Source of the DNA: Auanema rhodensis
Lineage: Eukaryota > Nematoda > Chromadorea > Rhabditida > Rhabditidae
DNA length: 64,000 nucleotides
Assembly: GCA_964057225.1 (NCBI GenBank)
Contig: OZ059898.1
Span: 7,874,001 to 7,938,000 of the forward strand
Reading direction: 5' to 3'
Shown here: piece after piece, positions 29,833 through 40,785 of the stretch
Layout of the letters: each line of letters starts with the position of its first letter
Numbering within the stretch: position 1 is the first letter of the stretch
Program-made: the position numbers and the translations under genes
The notes under the pieces: model-generated
Told to the model about the DNA's origin: nothing
Databases searched by the model: none
What the model saw: only the letters and a program-made list of their open reading frames with translations

Positions 29833-30280
29833 TAGCACTGAATTGAGAAAAACAATGGTTTCCCTCTTTATATATTTGTTCGCATCTGTGGGTTGACCTA
29901 TGATAAACGTCCCATAGTTTATTGTAGAATAGTATGTGTTTACGGATACAATGTATAAAAAGCCTGTACAAAGGATTACTTCTTATGTATATTATTCGGA
30001 TAAATAAACTTGATGTTATCAAAGATTGAAGATCTTGATAAAAATATTTGTTTGTTTATAACTGTTGCATTTGTTTCTATATGTAGTGATTTTCTTTTGT
30101 TTATATTATTTTTATAACCTATTTTTGCTTTGTTTATATTTTTTACTACTGTACTACGTGTGATTAGTAATTTAATTTTTATTGTATTCGTGAAGTTTTT
30201 GTACTTCCCTCTTGAATTTTTCTATTGTTTTCTTTAGATTCAAAAAAAATTTTTTATTTTTATAGTTGTAATTGTTGCAG

Positions 30281-30613
30281 ATGTCACAATTACAGTATCT
30301 GGTTGAAGAGGAGATTGGAGAAGACGAGCTCGGTCCATATGAACTATGCGAACGATGCAAGGCGCAGGACACTCATCGCATACGGGAGGGCCCGGTAAGC
30401 TTATTATTTTTTATTTTATTTTATTTATTTATTTATTTATTTTTTTTTTTTTTTATCTCAGTATTGTTGCAGATGACAGACGATGAGCTTTATCCGGAGG
30501 ATGGAGTCGAGCCAACTCGGGAGCAGCTCATCTACATTTTCCAGAGGATGCCGTTGCCTCCCAACTGCAGATTCTGCAGGGCAAAGAACCCCCGCCACCA
30601 CGAACGTGAGGAG
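30281..30613 (+). CDS. Two-exon small CxxC gene, antisense within element F
   Basis: Exon 1 is 30281-30394 and exon 2 runs from ATG 30473 to about 30613, where a second gtaagc donor occurs after the codons for RHHEREE. The intron is TTTA-rich, as in element E. The next acceptor-like ttgttgtag lies at about 30653, but what follows is antisense pol sequence with an early stop. The true third exon is therefore missing and was replaced at this sequence. Compared with the element E copy, most differences in the exons are single bases, while the end of exon 2 differs (HHEREE with a donor instead of HHEC and a stop). Confidence 0.55.
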
Positions 30614-31059
30614 GTAAGCTTATATATTTTAACTGTTAATGTAAGTATTGTTGTAGATGTAACATTATCAGCTAACATAATACCTAATAGTATGGCAATG
30701 AGTTCTAGTCTTGGGATAGTCAGATTTCCCTTTTTTGCAATTTTCGACTTTCCGCTTACAAGTTGGCTTATTTTACCATTGGTTTCAATGTATGTGCAGG
30801 CAGCAATGGCTAGTTTACTAGCATCAGTAAACACCCATAATATAGAGTCATTCAGGTTTTACTTTCTTTCAAGTCTCAATTCCTTTTCATTCCATAATTC
30901 ATTTATGGCTAAATTCCATTTATGTGTTATTTCTTTGGGTAATTCAACATCCCAACCCTTGAATTGATCACTTGATTCTCTTAATAATAACTTTAATGGT
31001 AAAATCAATGGGCTTGCCATACCTAATGGATCAAATATTGAATGTATTTGACTTAACAT
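30532..31059 (-). pseudogene. RT end and RNase H remnant (element F)
   Basis: MLSQIHSIFDPLGMASPLIL through LWVFTDASKLAIAACTYI to LELIAILLGIML, with a TAA near 30856 between the two parts. It is cut at about 30655 inside RNase H and joined to the antisense small CxxC gene. Confidence 0.85.
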
Positions 31060-31077
31060 GTTCCTGTGCGTGTTGAT

Positions 31078-32511
31078 TTAAAATTTCTTTAATTTAAGTA
31101 TAAGAACGAATAAATCTAATTTTGTATCATAATTTAAACCCAAAATTTTGGTAGTATTATGTGGGTATTTGTCTTCATTGTTCATATCTTCAGTAACTTT
31201 TGGATTGTTGCTCATAAATTCTCTTAAATTCATAGAAATGCCTTGTAAGATTTTCTTGGCTTTCTCGCATTTTATCTTAGCTTCTTCAACATTGTTTGCA
31301 TATAAAATTATATTGTCAACATATAAGGAATCGAGCAAGTGACTAGCGTAAGGGTCGGTATGATTATTGAGGTACCAAGCTAAGCTCATGCTTAATATAC
31401 CCGGGGACGCTGTTATACCAAATGGTAGCCGTTTGAATTGGTATGTCATGACGTTATATTTATTTACAGATTCATTTTCGTTTCTAATCCAGAAAAATTT
31501 ACAATATTTTCTGTGCTCTTCTTTAATACTTATTTGTAAAAATGCTGACTCAATGTCGCAGGTTATTATTATTGGACTTTTTCTACATTTTATTAATATA
31601 TCATGAATTTTGTGAATAAGTGTTTGGCCTGAATGCATAACTTGGTTCAACGATGGACTATTTTTTTGTTTTGCTGAAGCATCAAACACGATTCTTAAAG
31701 GTCGAGCTTTTTCTTTTCTCCACACTCCATGATGTGGTAAGAAAAATCCATCTTCGGCTGATTCATCAACAATTGGCTCGATAATTCCCTTTTGAATGTA
31801 TTCATTTATTAATTTTTTATACCATTCTAGTTGTTCTCTATTAGAGTGTAGATTTTTCCATAATGTCATAAATCTATGAAAGGCTGGCCATTTATTATTT
31901 TTCAATTTATTCAAATAATTTTTAAATGGAAACGGAGCTTCAATTCTCCCGGCTTTAATAGATAGTTCTTTACCATATTCTTCAAGATAATTCGCTGCTT
32001 CTGCATTGTTATCTACTATGGTGCTTATTCCAATAGTATCGATAAGGAAAAGCTCTTTCAGTTTTGTTTCTGGAGGTGGTTCATGACTTTGTTCCTCTTC
32101 AATGCTACATAGAGTTACAATTTTTTCAAGTTTAGTTTCTCCATTTATAAGAGTTCCAAATACAGATCCCTTACATAAAAGATCAGAGGGAAGTCTGAAT
32201 TCTTCATTGTCTTTTACAAACAATTTTAATCTATCTTGTCCAATTAAAACATCCGGTTCGAAAACTTCCCGATTTGTATCGGTATTGGCTAATATAATAT
32301 TGTTTTCTTTAATGAAACCTAAATCCTTTCTTGAAAGACAAGGACTATATATGTGGGAACTGATTTTTGGCTTAGTGAGCATTTCAGTTACAATTAAATT
32401 TTTCTCTTTAGTATAGAATATTGTGTTAACTATACTTGAAACATGAGAATGTTTCATTCCTCCAATACCATGAAATGTTTTTCTTTGTTTGGATTTAACT
32501 GGTAGTTTCAT
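31078..32511 (-). pseudogene. Protease-RT part of pol (element F)
   Basis: Open for 477 codons. It contains the end of the protease domain, LIGQDRLKLFV, FYTKEK, and RT with HHGVWRKEKARPLRIVFDA, ITCDIESAFLQI, RLPFGITASPG and catalytic YVDN. It ends at a TAA where element E has GAA (KFEINTHRN), so one substitution truncated pol here. The protease motif just upstream (about 32555) reads FDDCSQRSFI and lies across a frame break. Confidence 0.88.
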
Positions 32512-32606
32512 CCTTTTTGCTAGATCTTCTCTGATAAAAGATCGTTGAGAACAATCATCAAAAATAATGTTAACCTTTTCATAGCTATCGCTATTGTAAT
32601 TGAATT

Positions 32607-34301
32607 TTAAATTAATTTTAAATTTGCTTTTGCTGTTCGTAAAATTATTTGTCTTTTTTCTACGTCATGATTACCAACAATTGTGGTTAAACTTGTGGGT
32701 TCTTCATGTGCTGTTTTGGGAATAATTGTTTGATTATTTCTGGTCTTTTCTTCATCATTACCCCTTTGTAAAGAAATGTTGGTGATGACTCCATTTCTAT
32801 TCTGATTTCTTTTATTTTGGTAACAAACTGAAATGTTGTGATTATCATGACAGCTGTTGCATTTAAACTTTGGCCATGTGCAGTTTTTGCTTTGATGATT
32901 GTCTGCAAAGCATACATAACATAGCCTTTTTTCTCTTAAAATTTTCCTTTTTTCCGTTGTTTCAACAGGACACATATGGCTATTGTGTGAATTGTTCGCG
33001 CAAAAAACGCAATTCCTTCTTTGTTTCAAATCTTTAACTTCATTCAATCGAAATTGTTTTTTAGTTTGATCACCATCTGGATTTTTACTTTTTTCATTGT
33101 TAGTGAGATACAGTGATTTAGTGTTTTCAGTCATCTGTAGTAGTTTTACTTGCGCCGAAATATGTTCAATGATTTTCTCGTGGGACCATTCAAAATTTTG
33201 TTTGATGTGAATATCTTTGATTATTTCAAATGGGAATTTATTGAGTACGGTAGCAACATAAAGCTCTTTGGTAAAAGATCCTCCCGCCGCTTGAATTTGT
33301 CGCAGCAGAGCTTTTATCTCTCTTAGCGTTTAAGCACAACTATCGGCTCGTCTTGAAGCTTTTGGCACCTTATTCAACTTGTTGATCAGCGTTGCTGTAT
33401 CAACAGCGTATGAGGAATATTCTTCCTTCAAACAATTTTTCATAAACTCATAGTTTTCTTCGGTACCAGGAATTCCCCTAAGAAGATATTCGGCTTCACC
33501 TGATAAGGACTCACATAGGAAATTCACTTTTTCACTTATAGAGAAAGATTCATTGTTATCAATCATTCTCATGAATCTATCCCAGAATAAAGGGAATTTT
33601 TCCGGAGTACCGTCAAAGGTTGGAGTTTTTAATACGGGTCTTTGCAGTATTTCGTTAATCAGTCTTACTTCATTAACATGCTGATCATGTACTACCTGAT
33701 CGGGTAAACTGTTTTGTTTTTCTTGTACCTCGTTTGTACAATTTTCATATTCTTCTTCTTCTGTATATTCAACTCTTTCCCGAAGTTGTTGTAATTCAAG
33801 TTGTATTTCCATATCTTTGATTTTTTCTTTGTTTTTATCAATGAGATTTTTTAAGAATATCAACTTGTCATTTAATTCCAGTATTATTAAGTGGCATTGC
33901 CACGGATGTCTCCTTTTTCACCTTCTTCGATTTTTGTAAATTTTTTTGTTTAATTCTTTTTGGAGCTATTCTTCTAAAAGCTCACAAACTCTTTGAAAAT
34001 TAATTTCAATGGTTTCAATTGATTGGAGTTTATTCTCCAAAATATTCAAGTAATTTTTAACTCTTGCACATTCATTCTCTTGCGCAATTATTTGATTTAC
34101 CGGCTCAGACAATTCCGAATCGGTCATTTTCTTATAGTTTTCAACTTTAGAATTCAGTTTATTTAAAAATTCTAATTCTCTCCCCATTTGGAGAATATAT
34201 CTTTGAGCGGAGGACATTATTTTAGCCTTCCTCAATGGATATTTCAGATTCAGCGATATTTTTATCGTCTTATTGTTTCTTGACAAGTGATTTCTTGTCA
34301 A
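32607..34301 (-). pseudogene. Gag of element F, in three pieces
   Basis: 33966-34301 is the gag N-terminus, shared with element E. 33330-33863 is the capsid-like region (TPTFDGTPEKFPLFWDRFM), ended by a TAA at 33330-33332. 32607-33134 is the nucleocapsid with CVFCANNSHNSHMC, CYVCFADNHQSKNC and CNSCHDNHNISVC. The pieces are collinear with the gag of element A and are separated by a few stops or shifts. Confidence 0.85.
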
Positions 34302-34464
34302 CTCGGATTTTCTACGAGTTCTTCGGAATTTATTTCTCCGGCGGTTCTATATAACCTTTAACACAGTGTTCTTCGGAATTTATTTCTCCGGCGGTTCTAT
34401 ATAACCTTTGTTTTAAACTTTCCTTATCAGTAAGCAACTGAAATATCCTGCTGTGGTCGCCAAA

Positions 34465-34799
34465 TGTCGCTTGACAACTGGACTTTTACCTCCAAGTATC
34501 AGTCCAAGTATGGAGTTGGTTCGTATGAGTGCGGTATTATGCGTTAAGACAAGTAAAATGAAGAAAGGTTTATTCAACAAATGCAACAACAGTAAAGTGA
34601 ATTACAGCAAATGGATTGATTTTAGAATTTCCTAGAAAATCCTAAAATCAATGCAAAATTGGTGAGACATAAAATTTTAACCATTTGGTTCTCCCTTTTA
34701 TAGGGAGGCACCAGATGGTTAAAGGGGGTGGAGTTAATCCAAAAAATACAAACAATACGTTACCGCAATAAAGTACGTATTTTCACGTTGACCGTGACA
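34465..34799 (-). repeat. 5' LTR of element F
   Basis: 335 bp, next to PBS-like TGGCGACCACAG (34447-34462); TSD GGGCC follows at 34800-34804. Confidence 0.93.
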
Positions 34800-34854
34800 G
34801 GGCCCAGTTAGTACTTGGATCGGAAATGGCTTGGGAATCCCGGGTGCCGTAAGC
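34800..34854 (+). pseudogene. 5S rRNA gene, 3' half, interrupted by element F
   Basis: Residues 64-118 with about three substitutions (GGGCCCAG, GGAAATGG). Confidence 0.9.
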
Positions 34855-35212
34855 TTTTTGTTTTTCCTAATTAAATTTGAATTTAACATTCCTTTTTTGA
34901 CTTTGATGCATGCTGATCTTGGTCGTCAGAGCAAGGTGAACTTATTGAGGAGTTGAGGAGTCGTGGTCAGCCTCGGAACAGAAAGCTTCTGTGAACATCT
35001 CGACCATCTTTCTCTGAGAAGTTGTCTCCGAGATACTCTCGCTTCTTTGACATTTTTAACGACCCCGATGTACGAGGATATCTACAGAACCTCATATACG
35101 ACGTTGTTACCGGAGGTACAGGGAATCAGTTATCGACTGATGAAAGATAAGAGCTGTTGCACAGCCATGGCATGGTGGTAGATACTACATACACTAATAG
35201 AGGAAGAGCATC

Positions 35213-35330
35213 GCTTACGACCATACCACGTTGAAAGTACGCCATCCCGTCCGATCTGGCAAGTCAAGCAACGTTGGGCCCGGTTAGTACTTGGATCGGA
35301 GACGGCTTGGGAATCCCGGGTGCCGTAAGC
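35213..35330 (+). rRNA. 5S rRNA: 5S rRNA, consensus copy
   Basis: Full length, followed by TTTTTG. Confidence 0.97.
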
Positions 35331-35688
35331 TTTTTGTTTTTTCTAATTAAATTTGAATTTAACATTCCTTTTTTGACTTTGATGCAAGCTGATCTTGGTC
35401 GTCAGAGCAAGGTGAACTTATTGAGGAGTTGAGGAGTCGTGGGGAGCCTCGGAACAGAAAGCTTCTGTGAACATCTCGACCATCTTTCTCTGAGAAGTTG
35501 TCTCCGAGATACTCTCGCTTCTTTGACATTCTGAACGACCCCGATGTACGAGGATATCTACAGAACCTCATATACGACGTTGTTACCGGAGGTGCAGGGA
35601 ATCAGTTATCGACTGATGAAAGATAAGAGCTGTTGCACAGCCATGGCATGGTGGTAGATACTAGATACACTAATAGAGGAAGAGCATC

Positions 35689-35806
35689 GCTTACGACCAT
35701 ACCACGTTGAAAGTACGCCATCCCGTCCGATCTGGCAAGTCAAGCAACGTTGGGCCCGGTTAGTACTTGGATCGGAGACGGCTTGGGAATCCCGGGTGCC
35801 GTAAGC
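35689..35806 (+). rRNA. 5S rRNA: 5S rRNA, consensus copy
   Basis: Full length, no change seen. Confidence 0.97.
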
Positions 35807-36164
35807 TTTTTGTTTTTCCTAATTAAATTTGAATTTAACATTCCTTTTTTGACTTTGATGCATGCTGATCTTGGTCGTCAGAGCAAGGTGAACTTATTGA
35901 GGAGTTCAGGAGTCGTGGTCAGCCTCGGAACAGAAAGCTTCTGTGAACATCTCGACCATCTTTCTCTGAGAAGTTGTCTCAGAGATACTCTCGCTTCTTT
36001 GACATTCTTAACAACCCCGATGTACGAGGATATCTATAGAACCTCATATACGACGTTGTTACCGGAGGTGCAGGGAATCAGTTATCGACTGATGAAAGAT
36101 AAGAGCTGTTGCACAGCCATGGCATGGTGGTAGATACTAGATACACTAATAGAGGAAGAGCATC

Positions 36165-36282
36165 GCTTACGACCATACCACGTTGAAAGTACGCCATCCC
36201 GTCCGATCTGGCAAGTCAAGCAACGTTGGGCCCGGTTAGTACTTGGATCGGAGACGGCTTGGGAATCCCGGGTGCCGTAAGC
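36165..36282 (+). rRNA. 5S rRNA: 5S rRNA, consensus copy
   Basis: Full length; first gene of the block duplicated at 51046. Confidence 0.97.
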
Positions 36283-36640
36283 TTTTTGTTTTTCCTAATT
36301 AAATTTGAATTTAACATTCCTTTTTTGACTTTGATGCATGCTGATCTTGGTCGTCAGAGCAAGGTGAACTTATTGAGGAGTTCAGGAGTCGTGGTCAGCC
36401 TCGGAACAGAAAGCTTCTGTGAACATCTCGACCATCTTTCTCTGAGAAGTTGTCTCAGAGATACTCTCGCTTCTTTGACATTCTTAACAACCCCGATGTA
36501 CGAGGATATCTATAGAACCTCATATACCACGGTGTTACTGGAGGTGCAAGGAATCAGTTATCGACTGATGAACGATAAGAGCTATTGCACAGCCATGGCA
36601 TGGTGGTAGATACTAGATACACTAATAAAGGAATGGCATC

Positions 36641-36746
36641 GCTTACGACCATACCACGTTGAAAGTACGCCATCCCGTCCGATCTGGCAAGTCAAGCAAC
36701 GTTGGGCCCGATCGGAGACGGCTTGGGAATCCCGGGTGCCGTAAGC
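36641..36746 (+). rRNA. 5S rRNA: 5S rRNA variant with 12-bp deletion
   Basis: 106 bp, lacks residues 70-81; its duplicate is at 51522. Confidence 0.9.
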
Positions 36747-37039
36747 TTTTTGTTTTTCCTAATTAAATTTGAATTTAACATTCCTTTTTTGACTTTGATG
36801 CATGCTGATCTTGGTCGTCAGAGCAAGGTGAACTTATTGAGGAGTTCAGGAGTCGTGGTCAGCCTCGGAACAGAAAGCTTCTGTGAACATCTCGACCATC
36901 TTTCTCTGAGAAGTTGTCTCAGAGATACTCTCGCTTCTTTGACATTTTTAACGACCCTGATGTACGAGGATATCTACAGAACCTCATATACGACGTTGTT
37001 ACCGGAGGTGCAGGGAATCAGTTATCGACTGATGAAAGA

Positions 37040-37452
37040 TGTTCCATACGTGTCCTATAAGTAGAGCGATTGACAACGTCAATCGCTTATAAAACGGAAC
37101 ATTATAAAAACAAATAGCTGACGCTACATTTGAGAAACAGGAATTCAATGCAACAATGAACGAACACTTTTTCATATTAAGTTTAATTAAAGAAAGCCCA
37201 ATTCAAGCGGAACCAAGTTCCGCGGACCTGATATAACCACTTTTTATGCTCGTAAGGAATACTATATAAGGTTTCCTTACGAGTCCCTTGGGCTGCGACT
37301 AGGAATCATTATGTAACTTTTATTATTGTAATTTGTATACTTTATCATAAATAAACCTTTCTCTCTATACTCTTTATCATTTATATTTGGAAGAAAAGAA
37401 AGTAATTCCATGTGGTTACCCAGCCGGAACCCTGGGGAACCAACATGGAACG
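37040..37452 (+). repeat. Left LTR of element C
   Basis: TGTTCCATAC to CATGGAACG; inverted ends TTCCAT/ATGGAA. A TATA-like tatataa lies near 37265 and AATAAA near 37350. Confidence 0.93.
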
Positions 37453-38858
37453 TGGAGGTTCCACCGAGATTCGTCTATAACCGACGAATCTCTAAGAACC
37501 ATATTTCGCTACATAAATTTAATTTTGTTGTCTTTCATACATCTAATTAAAGAATTATATTTCGATTATGCTATATGAATTTAATTTGAAATCCTTCTCT
37601 TCTTTATTTCATTCATTCAAAGAACTTTATTTTGATTTTGATTCATAAATTAATACTGAAATCTTATATACATTTATTTAAAAAGATATATTTTGAAACA
37701 ACTTAATTTTGAAATTTTTATATTCATTCATTTAAAAGAAACATTTCGATTTTTATCCATATTCTAAGATCTTTCATTCATTTTTGAGGAAAAACTTTGT
37801 TTATAACTATCATAAATTAATTTGAAATTCTTTTATATTTATTCATTTAAAGAAAGGTATTTCGATATTTTTTTTTCTGTCAATCTTTTCTTTTTCTGTT
37901 TTTTTTAATCAAAATCTATTCTATCTCTTATAAATTTTTGTTATAAAGTTTCAAACAATTTTTGAATGAAAAATGAATTAATTTCTTTCATGAATCATCA
38001 AAAAAATTCATTGTTTTATATATATTAAAATTCATTAATTTCTATTCTATCCTTTAAAATGTATTACTCCTTTATATATATATATATATATTTATGTACA
38101 AAACTATTCTATACTAGTACTATATTCCTACTATATTCCTACTATATTCCTATTTTATTTTTCTTTTATCTTCTTTTAAATTTTATCTTTTTCCCTCTCT
38201 TATTACTATTATTTTTTCTCTTCTTCCTAATATAACCCAGAAAACAGCCAAATAACTTTGAAATTTTTTATCTGAATCCCGAACCTAAGATTTACAATTT
38301 TGCATTTTGATCCTAAAAGTAGCCCGTGAGAAGCAATACCAGACTGTCTCGAGAACTGAGCGGAGGCAACCACTATTTTTGATATAAGACGTACGCATTC
38401 CTGATTTTGAAGATCCCTTTTTGGTCCTATTTTTGCAAATTTGAAAATTACGACAGAATTAGTCGAGAATGAAAGTGTTAGAGTGGTCTCACCATGAAAA
38501 ATCAGGGGAGCAGAATTTCGTTAAGGGAGCGATTTCTGTGATTTTTCATAGGCAAGAGAAGTCTGGGAAAGTGAATGTACGAGGCCTGAGCACCTAATCT
38601 TGTCGAAAGACTGAAAGGGAATACTGCTTAGATCACCGTCGTATATTTCACGCCTATTCGAGAGATGGGAACTTGATCCTAGAAAGGGCGCACCGGTCAC
38701 AGGCCCGTGTATGTACCCGATTGAGCAATTCTCCGTTAGAAGATTCGCTGCAGGCTGGCCCCCTAGCAAGCGTCACGCATACAACCCCATATTGCCTCTC
38801 ACGTTGTATATATATTTTTATAAGATTCGCATCGTTGGTATAATAATTTCCTTTCCAG
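37453..38858 (+). other. Leader of element C
   Basis: About 1.4 kb without a convincing coding frame. It has an AT-rich first part with a (TA)n tract near 38073-38091, then a less AT-rich part (38330-38820) with blocks shared with element B's leader: GACGTACGC, GAGTGGTCTC, TCTGGGAAA and TCGAAAGACTG. It ends in a polypyrimidine splice-acceptor-like CTTTCCAG at 38851-38858. Confidence 0.5.
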
Positions 38859-38871
38859 GAAAACCAACAAG

Positions 38872-39081
38872 ATGACGGACTCGAAGAGTAAAAATCCTCC
38901 GCAGGATAAAACAAATCCACAGAGCGCAGCCCCCGGTAATGATACGCACGTCGAGCCAGTACTCGAGCAGAATCAAAGAAAGAGAGGACCTCCAAATGTT
39001 TATGAGCCGGACACGAAGCGCCGACCTACTGCTGCAAAGAAACCACCCGCTATACCGGGTACCCCCGCGAAAAAAAAATAG
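38872..39081 (+). CDS. Gag-like N-terminal ORF (element C), possibly frameshifted
   Basis: 69 codons from ATG 38872, 13 bp after the acceptor-like site: hydrophilic, Pro/Lys-rich (RKRGPPNVYEPDTKRRP), similar to RKRQPPATYSPPSAKQAK in element B. It stops after an A9 run at about 39070-39078. A +1 shift on that run would continue to about 39312 with Ser/Asn/Pro-rich sequence. I cannot tell whether this is programmed frameshifting, polymerase slippage or decay. Confidence 0.55.
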   Translation: MTDSKSKNPPQDKTNPQSAAPGNDTHVEPVLEQNQRKRGPPNVYEPDTKRRPTAAKKPPAIPGTPAKKK

Positions 39082-39309
39082 GCACAACAGCTATCAAAAC
39101 TTCTCGCCACGCTATTACTCTTAGTAAAATTAAAACGTCTATTAACAAACAAACTCCTAAACGCAATTCTAACGTTATCAAAAGCTCTAGCTATGTTAGC
39201 ACAAATACTTCCCCTTGTAAAGATTATTCTCAAATATCATTTTCATACCCAAATACTGCTATTCTTTTTTCTCCTCTTCCTCGAAATTCACCAAACTATC
39301 AGAGAAAAT

Positions 39310-39610
39310 AGAAGAAAACGCAAGAAAAGAATTGTATGAGGAACGGAAGAAGGAGCCACCCACAATTAAGAAATGGAGTTCAGCACTTAAATTGGCATTG
39401 GGATTAGAAGATAATTCTCCTACAACGCCAGCAAAGCCTTATCATGTGCCGATAAGGTATCACAGCACCATACCAGTAACAGAGCCGAAGAAGAGAGTTT
39501 CGAAGAGTCAGATCCCGGACCCAAACTTCGTGGCACCAACAGTACCAGTCATCCATAAGAAAAGACCGTCAACAGTTATTGGGACTACAAGTAAGAAGCT
39601 AGAACAATAG
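39310..39610 (+). CDS. Remnant of the integrase C-terminal tail (element C)
   Basis: Open to 39610, with sequence ARKELYEERKKEPPTIKKW then SALKLALGLEDNSP and KPYHVPIRYHS. The same order is found at the end of element B pol (NRKELFEDRNKNSPTIRNW, HPYHV). It is the only part of pol that element C keeps, which suggests this segment is useful in cis or as a protein. Confidence 0.6.
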
Positions 39611-39975
39611 TAAAAATCCATAATTTCTATATAAAAATCACAAAAAGTATAATACCATTTTCATAATTTTCATCTAAACTTGAACCTATATATGATTTTT
39701 TTTTCTCATTTAAGTAAGACATAAAATTCTACACAAATTATTGTACATTTTTATTTTTTCACTCTCATAAAAATATTGTATCAATAACCAAAATTTCAAA
39801 ATAAAATTATACATCATACTTGGAATCTTTCAAAAATCACTGCAAAGTTTTAATCAACAATCTTCATCATTTTTTTTCACCTAACTGGTCAAAAAGGAGG
39901 CGACAAAAAGGAAGGAACAGACCGACCTAGTTTTAAAAAGGATAAAAAGGACAGAAAACAGTAACAAAGATAACA

Positions 39976-40578
39976 ATGTCCACCCAACTCCCTGAAGCCG
40001 TCGAAATTCCCCTCATGATGGCCAAAAAGAGATGGCTTTCAATTCAACTATTAGTAAGAGAATTGAAGCAGCTAGGCGCCAATACCATCGCCAACCGCCC
40101 CAGGAAAGAGAAGATCCTGAAAGAGTTAGTTCAAGGACTAACAAGTGCGAACACCAGTACTGAAACGCTCAAAATCCTATGTTACCAATACGACAAGGAT
40201 CAACTGTCGGAGGTTGACCACTGCATAGGACCATGGACCAACACAGCAGGAGTCATCCGAGATGCCATTGCTGAACTAAGGGACCAACTAGGTTATTCAC
40301 CTAGTTGCGATTCACCAGAACAGCAGACACCAAACTGGATTATTGCTGAGACCCATTCGGCCTATCAAGAATGGAGCCTGCAACATTGCAGCGAACTGCC
40401 ACCCACAGAGGCAAGAAAAAGCATTTTAAATGCTCTACAAATATTTCTGGCATCACCAGCAACCACCAAGGAAGAAATGGAAAGAAAAACGGATTTATGC
40501 AACAAGACTATGTATCTTCTCCACGACCTAGGATCATCACCATTACCAGAGATACACCAGTATTATGAAGAAGACTAA
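39976..40578 (+). CDS. Downstream ORF of element C (unknown function)
   Basis: 200 codons from ATG 39976, in the same place as the 239-codon ORF of element B. It has no signal peptide or membrane segment, and is mostly helical and acidic at the C-terminus (EIHQYYEED). Sequence similarity to the element B ORF is weak by eye, so homology rests mainly on position. Not recognised. The region 39611-39975 before it and 40579-40785 after it hold only AT-rich sequence. Confidence 0.55.
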   Translation: MSTQLPEAVEIPLMMAKKRWLSIQLLVRELKQLGANTIANRPRKEKILKELVQGLTSANTSTETLKILCYQYDKDQLSEVDHCIGPWTNTAGVIRDAIAELRDQLGYSPSCDSPEQQTPNWIIAETHSAYQEWSLQHCSELPPTEARKSILNALQIFLASPATTKEEMERKTDLCNKTMYLLHDLGSSPLPEIHQYYEED

Positions 40579-40785
40579 AAAGAACCTTTGAAAGATTCCC
40601 AGTATGATATATGATATATTATTTTGTAATTACATCGTTTCCCTTCATTTTTTCTTCATTAAATTATTCTATATTATCAATATTCTTTTATATATTTTTT
40701 AAAACATTTCCTACAACTTTCACATTTGCATGGAATTTCACTTTCTCGATGTAGCTGAGGTCAGCTACTTTTTCGGTATTAGGCA

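Larger units (their letters stand above)
29027..34799 (-). mobile_element. BEL/Pao element F (decayed, chimeric)
   Basis: A minus-strand element with two complete 335-bp LTRs (29027-29361 and 34465-34799) and the 5-bp target duplication GGGCC on both sides, inside a plus-strand 5S gene. Order: PBS-like site 34447-34462, gag in pieces, protease-RT, part of RNase H, then a jump into the antisense small CxxC gene, then a nucleocapsid-like ORF, then the 3' LTR. Integrase and env are deleted. The two LTRs differ at only a handful of sites. Confidence 0.92.
34800..37039 (+). repeat. 5S rDNA array, plus strand, between elements F and C
   Basis: One partial 5S gene, three full-length and one 12-bp-deleted gene, with a period of 476 bp. 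The segment from about 36165 to 37039 matches 51046-51920 closely, including the shared variant TTTTTAACGACCCTG. Confidence 0.95.
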
